Shown: in pieces, positions 37,829 through 48,781 of the stretch
Numbering within the stretch: position 1 is the first letter of the stretch
Layout: each line of letters starts with the position of its first letter
Assembly: GCA_003013855.2 (NCBI GenBank)
Contig: PVNU02003892.1
Span: 1,860,001 to 1,924,000 of the forward strand
From: Liriodendron chinense
Lineage: Eukaryota > Streptophyta > Magnoliopsida > Magnoliales > Magnoliaceae
Length of the DNA: 64,000 nucleotides
Reading direction: 5' to 3'
Position numbers and translations under genes: made by a program
Notes under the pieces: generated by a model
What the model was told of the DNA's origin: nothing
The model's database searches: none
The model's input: the letters and a program-made list of their open reading frames with translations, nothing else

Positions 37829-38268
37829 CGGATTGCCTATGGGTTTGTCTGAGTAAACGCTGTTGGGCCCACCGTGAATGTATTTGGTTTATCCATGCTG
37901 TCCATCTGCATTTTCAGATCATTTTGATCCTAAAATTGAAGCACATCCAATACTCAAGTGGACCACACCACAAGAAATAATACAAATAATGATTTCCACT
38001 GTTGAAACCTTTTTAGCACCCACAGTAATGTTTATTTGTCATCTAACCTGTTCATAAGATCACACAGACATAGATGAAGAGAAAACACAAATATCAGCTT
38101 GTTCCAAAACAGTGGCGTACATTTCCAATAGTGTAGTCCACTTGAGCTTTCGATAAACTTTGTTTTTTGACTTATGCCCTAAAATTATCTGGTAAAATGA
38201 ATGGATGAAGTGGATTAAATAGATAAATCACGGTGAACACTACAGAGTTTACTCGGTATGCAATCCAC
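37829..38268. mobile_element. MITE with GGATTGC termini
   Basis: Left end CGGATTGCCTATGGG...GAGTAAACGCTGT faces right end ACAGAGTTTACTCGGTATGCAATCC. The core is the same palindromic GGGCCCACC/ATCCATTTT family. The target duplication is not clear. Confidence 0.6.
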
Positions 38269-39422
38269 GGTGGAGAAAAAATTGATACCCTGGCAGAGTG
38301 CGTGGATGATACACGAACAATTAGAAGATTAGCTACAAATTGCATACGGTAGAATGTAATCAATTCAAATTAAACTTTCTAAATCATGGGTCACGACCTT
38401 TTTACATGTGTCACCAATAAAAAATTACACTTATTTGATTATCTGATATCTGAATTTTGGATTGGTGGAAATCTATTTAATGTTTAAGAATTAAAAATAT
38501 CAAATGGTCCAATTTAGACAAACAAGTGTCAACCAATCAGACGTTAGAATTGACCTCTACAGTTTAGTCCGTTTAGATTGAGTGATGCATGGCACATATA
38601 TATATATTGCGATGCTGCATATCAAGCATCATACACTGCCGGAGTATAAAATAACTACGCAAACAATACTCGGGCAGGACCACTCCTCACTGGGGCTCAC
38701 CGTGATGTTAGTATACAATCCAATCTATCCATCAGTTTTGCCACCTTATATTAAGATCCAAAAGCTCAAATATGAATCGGATCAAAGACTCAAGAGGGCT
38801 AAGCCAAAGAAAAGTAGGGATTCATGATCTTCCACCATTGAAAATTTATTGTGCCCCACGGAAGTTTTGGATCAGTTGATAGTTCTGTTTTCCTTTCATC
38901 CTGGTGGGAATAACATTATGAACGGTCGGAGATTGCATATAAACATCACGGTGCGCCCGGGGAAGATATCATTGGAGGGCGTTTCCATCCCCACTATTTC
39001 TTGTCGCGTGGTCTAATCGAGTCGTGGATCTTGTTTCTATCTGAAGTATTATCGCAGTATGAGTTAGCAAAACTGATGGACGGAGTGGATTTTACATGAA
39101 GATTGCAGTGGGCCACACTTGGCTTTTTGTTGTCGGCATTAAGCAAACTCGCGTCCTGACGAATATATTCATTCACTACGTTTTGATAGAATGCAGTCGC
39201 ATACTGTATAATTTATGAAAAATCCAACGGTCCAAATTCATTTTACATGTGTGGTTCACTTGATGGGTATATGCTCTTGATTTTTGATAAAGGGAGGTTA
39301 ACGAACGGTCCCCATCACTCATATGTGCGCCATCAAACGATGACAACGGGCCCTGCATGGTAGATGTTGTTCAGGCCCCACATTGTACACCAACTTTAGT
39401 TGTCTCCATTGTAGATAAAAAT
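38269..39422. repeat. MITE-derived and unique DNA
   Basis: About 38690-39115 holds a diverged MITE-like segment (CTGGGGCTCACCGTGATGTTAG to AAGATTGCAGTGGGCCACAC). No ends, no gene. Confidence 0.4.
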
Positions 39423-39423
39423 G

Positions 39424-39903
39424 GGAGTAGATTAGGTGACTGTGGGCCCACCTCCAAGTATGTGTTGTATGGTATATCATCCATCCGTTTTTTTACGACT
39501 CATTTTAACGCGTGAGCCTAAAAATGAAAGAGATCAGAGTGTCAGTGGATTATAGTGTAGCAAACAGTGGTGATTGAATGCCTACCTATAAAAACTTCCC
39601 AAGGCCCACCATAGTGTCTATTTTCCATCCAACCTGCTGATAAGGTCACAAAGACCTGCAGGAAGGGAATCAACAAACATTATCTTGATCCAAAACTTTT
39701 GTTGTCCACCAGATGTTTTTAATTGTAAATCACCACTGTTTCCTGTTGTATGGTCCACATAAGATTTGTATCTACATTTTTTTTATCACTGCCCTAAAAT
39801 GAGGTGGCAAAATGGATGGATGGCTTTGATTTATAATACATATACCTCACGGCCAGGGCCGTAACGTGTTGGGTGAGCCAGGGGCACACCCAATCAGCTC
39901 TCT
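39424..39903. mobile_element. Mutator-type MITE, first of an adjacent pair
   Basis: It begins GGAGTAGATTAGGTGACTG and ends near CACCCAATCAGCTCTCT. Flanks are GATAAAAATG on the left and GATAAAATG on the right (39904-39912), a 9-bp duplication allowing one A in a homopolymer. The next element starts about 20 bases further on. Confidence 0.7.
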
Positions 39904-39922
39904 GATAAAATGTCATCCCATG

Positions 39923-40437
39923 GGGGAGTGGATTAGGTGTGGCCTCGGCTCACCGAAGATGGTGCGGGCTTGTGGGGCCCACCTTAATATATATAGTAAA
40001 TCTATGCAGTGAATCCGTTTTTTCGGATCATTTTAGGACCTGAGACAAAAAATGCAGCATTCAAAATCTCAGGTTGACCAAGCTACAGGAAACAATGGTG
40101 ATTGATCATTAAAAACTTGTTGTGGACCACAAGGTTTGGATCAAGCTGAAATTTATTTATTTTTCCCTTCATCCAGGTCTTTGGGACCTTATCGATAGGT
40201 TGGATGGCAAATAAACATTTCAATGGATCCCAGGAGATTTTTAAAGGTGCACGTTCAATCATTACTCTTTCTTGTAGTGTGGTCCATATGAGATTTGTAT
40301 TTGCTTCATTTTTGGGCCCTATGATGATTGTGCAAAATGGATGGATGGTGTGGATATGCTGCACATAAATCAAGGTGGGTCCCATGGTCAGGGCCGCACC
40401 ATGTTGGGTGTGGCCGGGCCTCACATATTCCGCTCCC
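39923..40437. mobile_element. Mutator-type MITE, second of an adjacent pair
   Basis: It begins GGGGAGTGGATTAGGTGTGG and ends GGCCTCACATATTCCGCTCC. Flanking 9-mers CATCCCATG and CATCCCCTA agree at 7 of 9 positions. The core is the family palindrome. Confidence 0.65.
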
Positions 40438-41482
40438 CATCCCCTAAAGCAGCTCGAGTTTTGTAAGTGACATTCGCCTCAGACATGGCAGCTAGCGGGG
40501 CATATGTGCGAGAGATCAGAGCTAATTCTAGAGATTTCCATTGTGTATATGAGATGTCTCAAAAATTAGGCTTTTAAGGCAATCAGGTGGACCACACACG
40601 TACAAAACAAATGAACAGTTAAAAGTAGATGACCAATGGTCCAGATTATATGCACTCATGTGACCACTTGGATCTTAATTTAAGACATTGTATTTAAACG
40701 ATGGACGTTTTTTATGTCGCACTTTTATCGAGAGCTTATTAGAATGCCATCATATATAATCTAAAAATACACAGGCGTTTTCAAAATGTAATGAGTATTC
40801 TTGAAAAAATGAAAATAAAATTTCAAACCATTATGGAGACTTTTAGGGCTGCAACTTGGGTTCGAGACAGCCTTAACCCAACTGACCCAACGCAAGTTTG
40901 GATTGGGTTGGGTTGTGAGTTGGCTCCTCTCTTAAGGTTGGATGGGACTTAAATTAAGGGCTTGTTTGAGAAGCAGGACAAGAAAAGATTGAAAAACTCT
41001 TAAAATTGAAGACGTTATTTTCTAGGAAAATGCCTGGAAATGACAGGGCTTGGAATTTTTGGACAAACCCATTGTCATCTAGTCCATTGTTTGGGTGCGC
41101 ATTGATTGCATGTCTCTCTTATAAGTTACATGAATAAGATGCATCCCTCAATGGTTAGGAAAATGAATAGTAAATATTTATTATAATAAGAAATGTCCAA
41201 TCAATAATCTAGACCATCTATCATGTGGAGCCCATCTTTTATTGCCAATTCCTCCTAAAAATTACTTCGTTTACGTGATCCTAAGCATCCGATTAGTGGC
41301 TAGGATGAAGGGGGCATATTGATTACAGTGGAGATAGTCCAATCACTTGTTACCGTCCATGATGGGTGCTCATCTTTGAAAGCTAATTATGAGATAGATA
41401 AGAGAGAAGAAAGAGCAGTGAGGCTTACCGTTGTGAGTTAGCCCTGTATTTTAGTTTCGTTTGTTAGGGGAAGGAAGACTCT
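40438..41482. other. Gene-free DNA, nothing recognised
   Basis: No readable element ends or coding domains. The pyrimidine and purine tracts are ordinary. Confidence 0.4.
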
Positions 41483-41510
41483 TAGGCCTTATTTGGATTC
41501 AGTGAAATGG

Positions 41511-42041
41511 GGGCGCGGATTTCCTGCGAAAAGCCTTGCGCAGGAATTTCCTGCGCTAGGAACCACGGCAGGGGCTCACAGTGATGTTTTTTGATAAATC
41601 CACCCCGGCCATCCGTTTTGGGAGCTCATTTTAGGACATGAAGACTAAAACGAACCAAATCCAAGACTCAAGTGAGCCTCACTAAAGGAAAAGGTGGGTA
41701 GGTAAATTACTACTGTTGAAACCTCCCTGGGGTCCACAGTGATGTTTATATGAAATCCATACCGTTCATAAAGTCACTACTACTGGGATGGACTGGAAAA
41801 ACAAATATCATCCTGATTCGAAACTCCTAGTGGCTCCACAAATATTTCAACTGTGGACGTTCAAATCTCACGTTTTGGCCCACTTGAGTCTTGGATCCGG
41901 TTTATTTTTGTTCTACTATCCTAAAATGAGCTCCCAAAACGGATGGACGGTGTGGATTTATCAAAAAACATCACTGTGAGCCCACCTTGGTTCCCAGCGC
42001 AGGAAATTTCTGTGCAAGGCTTTCGCAGGAAATCCGCGCCT
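41511..42041. mobile_element. Mutator-type MITE with perfect 9-bp TSD and about 60-bp TIR
   Basis: The left end is GGGCGCGGATTTCCTGCGAA; the right end is the inverted form with few mismatches, extending through the AAGCCTTGC, CAGGAA and GGAACCA blocks. The direct repeat GTGAAATGG stands at 41502-41510 and 42042-42050. The first eight bases (GGGCGCGG) equal those of the 10-kb MULE. Confidence 0.9.
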
Positions 42042-42244
42042 GTGAAATGGTGAGAAATGAAATAAAGTTTATTGAGAAATTATCTTTCTGTATTTTATAA
42101 ATGCCAAAATTATAGGAAATAGAAGGAAATCTAATTTCCCACGCAACCAATTCTCCCTCAAAATTATCCTTTCATTTTCTCACCTGGACACACAGAAAAT
42201 AACCTTTCCATTCCTACTTTTTTTTTTTTTTAATAGCAGATTAA

Positions 42245-42507
42245 GTATGCCCCCCTAACCAATGATGGTGCAATCCTTACCATGGGTCCGACATTGATGT
42301 ATTTCTCATATATCCATATTGTTTCATCTATTTTTATATACCATTTTAGTATACGTACTAAAAAATGAAGCATACCTAAATCTCAAGTGGACCATGCTAT
42401 AAGAAACAATGGTGATTGAACACCCTATCATTGTAAACTTTCTAAGGTCACCATAATGTTTATTTTCCATCTAAACAGTTGATAAAGCCACACAAACATG
42501 AATGAAG

Positions 42508-42599
<92 letters not shown>

Positions 42600-43440
42600 C
42601 TGTGATATAAAACTTTTATCACCCACAAGAAGTTTTTATAGACCAGTTACCACTATTTCCTATTGTATGGTCCACTTGAGATATAGATCTATTTCATATT
42701 TAACATTAAAATCATCTGAAAAAATAGATGGATGATGTGGATATAGAGTACCATCAAGGTGGGCCCTACGGTGAAGGCTGAATCATCTTAGGTGAGGTTG
42801 GTGCCGCTAATCCGCTCCTAGTTTTGTTGCAATTGGACTCGTTAGTGGCCGTGCATGCCGGTGTTGAAAAAGCTGTCGGCCCATCATGATATATGTGTTT
42901 TATGTTTTATCTATGCTGCTCATCCATTTTTCCAGTTCATCTTAGGACATGAGCAAAAAAAATGAGACATCTGAATCTCAACTTGATCCAAAACTTTTGT
43001 GGTCCATTAATGGTTAATCCTGGTATGATCCACTTGGCAATTGGAAATAATTTGCTTTTAGGATAATTATGTAAAATAATATAAAAGAATAGATGTACGA
43101 CATGGATTTAGAATACATACATCAAGGTGGGCCCCACACTAAGGGCCACACTGTCTTGGGTGAGTTCGGGGTCTCACCCTACTTTACTCCCCACTGTTGT
43201 ATCCCACTAAAATAGGGAGTGGATTAGGTGCTACTCCCGCCTCATCCAAGATGCTGCCGAACTTACCGTGGGTCCCACCTTGATGATGTGTGTATTCAAC
43301 ATCCACGCCGTCCATCCATTTTCCTAGATCATTTTAGTGCATGACCACAAAAATGAAATATATCCAAATCTCAAGTGGACCAAACTATGGGAAATAATGG
43401 TTATTGAATACTCCATCATTCAATAAAATTTACTCAAAAG
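42245..43440. repeat. Cluster of truncated Mutator-type MITEs
   Basis: Three partial copies follow each other. About 42245-42827 ends at CTAATCCGCTCC. About 42850-43195 ends at GGGTCTCACCCTACTTTACTCCCC. About 43216-43430 begins GGGAGTGGATTAGGTGCTAC and stops mid-core. A pure TA run lies at 42512-42598 inside the first. No coding capacity. Confidence 0.65.
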
Positions 43441-44190
43441 ATTTATTTTGCCAGACGTATTATTTGAGAATAAACCTCAAATTTCTTAAGAAAATGCTGC
43501 TGCTAACAAACATGAGAAATAACCTTTCATTTCTTATGCTTTCCTGAAATCAGGTTCATAGACAAATACAAATCCAGACAGGCCTTTTAAGGGATTTTCC
43601 GTAGAAAATTGCAGTTCTCTTCCATTTTTGGAAACATCTTGCCTTTGTTGCCAAAGTGGAAATGTAGTTTTCCGTAGCACAGTTCTATTACTGAAATGGT
43701 TAAATCGGTAAGTTCACTAAAAAAAAGTTTCCCTGTACTTATCTCATGTACGACTATTTTGCAGACTCATAATTATACTTGATAAGTTGTTATATTGCAG
43801 ATATCCCTTCTCTCTCTTTTTCTTAAATGGGGCAACGTTCATTAAGTCAACCGATCCACACCATCTATCAATTTTCCCATCTCCTGTTAGATCATGGACT
43901 AAAAAAGTGCATATCTGAGTTGTATGCGACCCACATGAAGTCTAAAATATCGTTCAACTTTAGACCATTAAAGAAAATGCATGTGATCGGTTTGCTCCAC
44001 TTGATAATTTGATTAGTTTGAAATTTTAGGTTCTCACAATTTAATCTGTAAAATTCAATGGATGGGATGGATCATGAAGAAAAGTTAGGTGACAGCTCAT
44101 GCATTAGGACGGGATTAGATTAGGTGCGACCATTATCGAACTGAGGATGGTCCGACACTTGCCATGGAGCCCACCTTAACATTGTTAGTA
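43441..44190. other. Gene-free DNA with a short MITE end
   Basis: Around 44108 the words GGGATTAGATTAGGTGCGACC mark the start of a truncated family member that ends near 44180. The rest shows nothing recognisable. Confidence 0.45.
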
Positions 44191-46110
44191 CACTTTTCCA
44201 TGGCATAGTAGTGCACCTTGTTTGTCAATCACCTACATCAGTGAGTCTAGTGTCGGTTGAGCCAAATGAAGACGAAGACCAAAGACTCAGTGGCTCCTGC
44301 TGCATCAAGGAAGAAGATACAGGTAAAAGTGATGCCTTGATGTGTCTTAACCTGGATCAAAATCCAACCCCTTAGCTTCTTTGATGACCTTGACCATATT
44401 AGGGAACCTTTAGTCATCATAGATTGGCCATAAGTGTCCCAAAACATTACCTAAATCTTGGCCTAAGTGAGTGGGTTGAAGATTGCATGGGTCAGCGAAC
44501 AACCAGGTTGAACCCAGGCCTGTCCGACCGGTCATGGACCCCTGGCTGACCAGTCAAGACCGATCGGACAGTCAGTCCAATTGAAACAACAAATCTACTG
44601 TTGTGCAGGCCATAGGGATGACCGGTTGTGACCGGTTGGTTGGGCTGGTCCGACCGATCACGATCGGTTGGGCAGACCTATCTTCAGAGACAGTGTACTC
44701 CCTGTCTTCAACTGGTCTATGGCCAACCGATCGTGGACCCTGGACGACCGGTCGTGGCCCCTGGCCGACCGGTCGTGTGACCGGTCGGCACTAGCCGTTT
44801 TCTGCCCGTTTTGTATCCGTTGCACACTTTTCTATATAAGGGCTTGGCTCGTTTTGAGGGCGGTGAGATAGGGTTTTGAGAGCCCATTACGCACACCTTG
44901 TGTACATCATTTGGGGCCTCAAAGAGGAGGAGTTTCAAGTCATATCCCTTGTGTTTAAACATAAGTGAGGGCATTCAAATGCAATCTAGAGATGACTTGA
45001 TTCATCTCTCAATTCTAAAGGTGAAACACTATACCATATAAGCATATCTCTTGTTCAAGACCTCTAGAAGACCCTCTAGATGAATCTCCTAGTTAGAACA
45101 AGCTATATATCCCATGTAGGAGATTCAACCATCCTCCTATCACCTTAGGCATCTCAAAGGCATCACATGCAAGGTGTTTGATCGAGTGTGGCTGAGGCAT
45201 TGGCGACGCAACGGCAACATGATCGTGGGAGCTAGGGAAGCTGATTGAAGCACGGGAGAGCGGAGATCAAGCAACCCAAACCGGCGCTAAACAAGAGGTT
45301 CATCCGACAAGTAAGGTTGTCTTTATTGAGAGTCCATTTAGAGTTTGTTTGTCGAAATCGAACTAGGGACGTTAGCCGTTCCTTGGCCCGTTAGCCGGGC
45401 CTAAACTAAGTCTCCAAAGGGGAGCCTCCGTCACGGGAGTGAACGAGAGTTGGGTTGAGAGTTAACCTATGTCCAAAACTCCGTTTGGGTTGAGAGTTAG
45501 CCCTTTGTCCAAAACTCCGGTCATGGTTGAGAGGTGAACCGGTAAAACCTCCGTGTAAAGGTTGAGAGGTGAACCTCATTTAAAACCTCTGATAGTGAAT
45601 GCCGGTGTGCTCAAAGGAGTTGAGTACTTGAACTGGGAGTGGAGTAGACCCAAAGTCGAACCACTATACATGTTTGTGTTTGTGATTGAATTGAGCACAT
45701 TGATATCTTAGCATTGGTAGTTAAATTGTCTAATTATGAATGCTTGATAGGAATGTATGCTAGGCACTAATTAGGCACATCCACACATAAGATGTACTTT
45801 CACTAGTTGTGTAGACTTGAGCTCATTGATCCATTCTCATAAGTCTACTTAGGTTACATAGGTTAGGAGCTTGATTAGTTAAATCTTTTGATTACCTATG
45901 CATGCTTTAGACTAGGTTGTTTATTGCTTAATCTTATGCTAGTCTTGTGATTGGACCCACTTAGGCTTGGAAGCCGAAGTGTTCTTGCTTATTTAATTTG
46001 ATTTGTTGAATTATATAAGTAGGCGAAAAGAATTAAAAAAAAAGGTCCTAATCACCCCCTCCTATAGGTTTAGCCATAATTCTAGTTGCTCTTTGAGCTT
46101 CCGCATATAC
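44190..46110 (+). repeat. LTR-like segment, probably a solo LTR
   Basis: The segment has a dense cluster of GACCGGTCG-type palindromic words (44520-44790), then CTATATAAGGGCTTGGCTCG (a plausible TATA and leader, 44834-44850). A long AT-rich untranslated part ends with CTAATCACCCCCTCCTATAGG, a phrase found near the 3' ends of plant copia LTRs. No primer-binding site or coding region follows. Exact ends and a target duplication cannot be fixed. Confidence 0.45.
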
Positions 46111-46194
46111 GTGGGTATCGTGTTAGACTACCGACGTACTTTCAGATGTATGTATTCTGAATCCATTCTAGACCAGTGGGGTTCTAGGGTAATT

Positions 46195-46375
46195 AAGTGG
46201 CCTTAACATGCACGAATTCAACTAAAAACTAGTGTCGAGCCTCCAAAGGACCATGTCCGACTTGTCAGTGAATTTTCGGCCGCAAGTGGTGCTCGTTTGA
46301 GGCACCGAAGCTGAGAAGACCTGATTCTAGCTCGGGTGGTGCCAAGCGGGTTAACTAAGATTTAGGCCATGTTTA
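46195..46375. repeat. Satellite-like unit 1
   Basis: It shows the same order of blocks as the units from 47027 on: TGGCCTTAA, GAGCCTCC.AAGGACCA, GTCAGTGAA, TCGTTTGAGGC, GAAG, GATTCT.GCTCG and AAGCGGGTT. Confidence 0.65.
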
Positions 46376-47026
46376 GCTATAGAACCTAGATTCTAGAGGA
46401 AATTTAAGATCTAGTGTTAGAATCCAAAATTGCATAAACTGAATTGAAAACCTGGATTTCATCTGGAACTTGCTATTTGGTTGAAAATGGTGTAATCCAG
46501 ATATTGTTTCCTTGAAAACTGTGTAATCCAACCGTTGCTTATGGCATGGCCCAATTGGACTTCGAATCCTCCTGAGAACTTGACCCCTAGCCTATAATAG
46601 TCTCGGAAGACAGATGGCCAGGTTGGATGGCAAATAAACATTATAGTGGGCCTTAGGAAGTTTTTAATGGTGGACATTCAATCAACATTGTTTTCCTGTG
46701 GTGTGGTCCACTTGAGATTTAGATCTATCTCATTTTTTGTCTAATGCTGCTCACAAGATGGATGGACCGCGTGGATATAAAACGCATACATCATAGACGT
46801 ACAACGCATGCATGATGCCACTTTCGCCTCTTTTCCATTTCGTAGAAATGACCCCCATACCGTTTCCACTAATTTCGATTCCAGCCAATTTAGGTTCCCA
46901 GATGGAATTCTGTTTAGTTGGAATTTGCCGCCAAACATAAAAGTTAAAATTGAATTTTGTTGGAATTCAAATTTTAAGTTTGAAACAGGTTTCCAAATGC
47001 CAACCAAACATGCCCTCAGTGGCCTT
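46376..47026. mobile_element. MITE insertion separating the satellite-like units
   Basis: It begins near AGGCCATGTTTAGCT and ends near ACCAAACATGCCCT, inverted forms of a GGGCATGTTTGGT-type terminus common in hAT/PIF MITEs. A piece of the GGGCCCAC family (about 46610-46810) is nested within. Unit 1 of the tandem repeat lies on one side and units 2-5 on the other. Confidence 0.5.
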
Positions 47027-47670
47027 AAGTAGGTCAGATTTGGTTCCAAACTGGCCGAGGGGCTCATATGACCATATCTGATGTGTTGATGAAATTTTAG
47101 ATTAAATGTGGCTAGTTTGAGGCGTGGAAAATGAGTCAACCCTATTCTGGCTCAAGTAGGGTTAAGCGAGGTCATTTAGGGTTTAGTGGCCTTAACTAGC
47201 TTGGATTTAGCTCCAACCTTTTGTCAACCTTGTTAGGAGTACGTCCTACGTGTTCGGAAAATTCCTCACCAAATGGAGCTCAGCTTAAGGTGACGAAGCG
47301 GAGTAGACACTATTCAGTTCTAATCTGGCCAAATGGGGTCAACCAGGGTTTAATGTCCTTAATTGGTTCAGATTCCGCTCAAAACTGTTGTTCAGCCTCC
47401 CAGGAGCATGTTCAACGTTTTAAAAAACTTTCAACTTGAACAAGGCTTGTTTGAGGCGTTGACACTGGAGTTGACCCGATTCTGGCACGAGTGGGGTCAG
47501 GCGGGAAACAACAAGGGTTCAACGACCTTAACTTGTTCTGATTTAGCTCGAAACTGGTATTGAGCCTCCTAGGACCACGTCAGACAAGTCAATGAAATTT
47601 CAATAGGAACGAGGCACATTTGAGGTGCGGAAACGGAGTAAACCCGAATCGGGCTCGTTTCAATGATGGT
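47027..47670. repeat. Satellite-like tandem repeat, units 2-5
   Basis: About four diverged units of 145-180 bases start at roughly 47027, 47198, 47356 and 47528. Each repeats GGCCTTAA.T, a GATTT.G.TC.AAAC block, GAGCCTCC.AGGA, GTTTGAGGCG and CTGGC.C.AGT.GGGT. Frames of 66-74 residues crossing it reflect the repeat and are not genes. Confidence 0.65.
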
Positions 47671-47844
47671 AAGCCACAAACTTACCTTTTCCTACTGTGA
47701 GATCAAGCTTTGTATTAGATGAGCCTGGGTTTTGAGCCCGTACCCTAAAATATGATGGTGAAAATGGTGGACAGTTCAGATTTATGATAATTATAAGGAA
47801 TGTGAGGTCCTACCAAAATTAAGGTTACATAACACACAGTCTCT

Positions 47845-48250
47845 TATGGAGCAAATTAGGTGCTACCCCTACCGAATCCAATGCGGTCCAGCCCTTAATG
47901 TGGGGCCCACCTTGATCTATGTATTATGTATCCACTCCGTCCATCCAATTTTTACATAATATATATTTTAGATAATGGTATAAAAATAAAAGAGTTCCGA
48001 ATCTCAAGTAGACCGTACTGTAAGAATTAGTGGTGAATGAGCATCGCACCATTAAAAATCTCTTAGGGTGCATGTTAAGGCTTACATAGTGCTCATGACC
48101 TAAAATGATCTCGCAAAATGGGCGGAAGATGTGGATATAACACATACATCATGGTGGGGCCCACATAACTTGGTGATGTCAACATTCCCAGGAGGTAGGT
48201 TGTATGTGTGTCGCACACCACACAATCCATTTCTGTTTTACACAGGAGAG
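47845..48250. repeat. Mutator-type MITE, diverged
   Basis: It starts near GGAGCAAATTAGGTGCTACC and carries the core words GGGGCCCACCTTGATCTATG and CATACATCATGGTGGGGCCC in mirrored positions. At about 48246 another start (AGGAGAGCGGATTAGGTGAG) begins a truncated copy. Confidence 0.55.
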
Positions 48251-48534
48251 CGGATTAGGTGAGACCTTAGAAATTGTGTAGGCTCTCTCATAATATTGTA
48301 ATTGGGCTTAGAGACATACTTACATACTCCCGTGCAAGATTAGAAACAAAACCCACACTTTCTAAAGAACTTATGCATTATGTCGATCGCACCTTCGATC
48401 AACTGAAATATCAACAGAGTTTATTGGTAGACCAAAATAGACCTCGGTCGACCAAAAACATCACATCATACTTCGGTCAACCCAACTCCACTGCACCATA
48501 TTAAAGGCACTCAATCAACAGAAACAACACTAAG

Positions 48535-48780
48535 GGGGCATTTGGCATCTCTACTCTAATTCAATAAGAGGTTTTTGAATAAGAGCTACTTTAATAAGCT
48601 CATTTTGTTCTACCGCTTGTTTTAAATAAGCTCGTTTGGGAAAGTCTTTAAAAAAAAGCTCTTATTTAAAATAAGCACAATTGATAAAACCTTCAAATAA
48701 TAGCTTTTTTTAAGGATAGTTGTTGTCATTTTTAAAATTACAATAACTTAAATATAAGAGCAATCTAAATGGTTGTTTAG
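48535..48780. repeat. Left flank of the minisatellite, AT-rich ATAAGCT-type repeat
   Basis: It starts GGGGGCATTTGGCATC and has repeated AATAAG and ATAAGCTC words. The region after the minisatellite (about 50345-50650) has similar inverted words (AAAGCTTT, CTCTTATCACTATTGC). It may be one transposon whose middle is the minisatellite; a target duplication was not found. Confidence 0.4.
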
Positions 48781-48781
48781 G

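Larger units (their letters stand above)
41483..43588. mobile_element. Possible host DNA element carrying nested MITEs
   Basis: TTAGGCCTTATTTGGATT at 41482 is mirrored by AATCCAGACAGGCCTTTTAA near 43575-43594. Sequence just inside the left end (GTGAGAAATGAAATAAAG at 42050) and before the right end (GAGAAATAACCTTTCATTTC) is related. Between them lie the 41511-42041 MITE and further MITE pieces. The element ends resemble hAT- or PIF-type MITEs, but no target duplication is certain. Confidence 0.4.

Noticed and set aside
42502..42735. Frames of alternating Tyr-Ile
   Set aside because: Translation of a TA microsatellite. The same applies to the frames at 205-522, 9868-10183 and 19593-19949.
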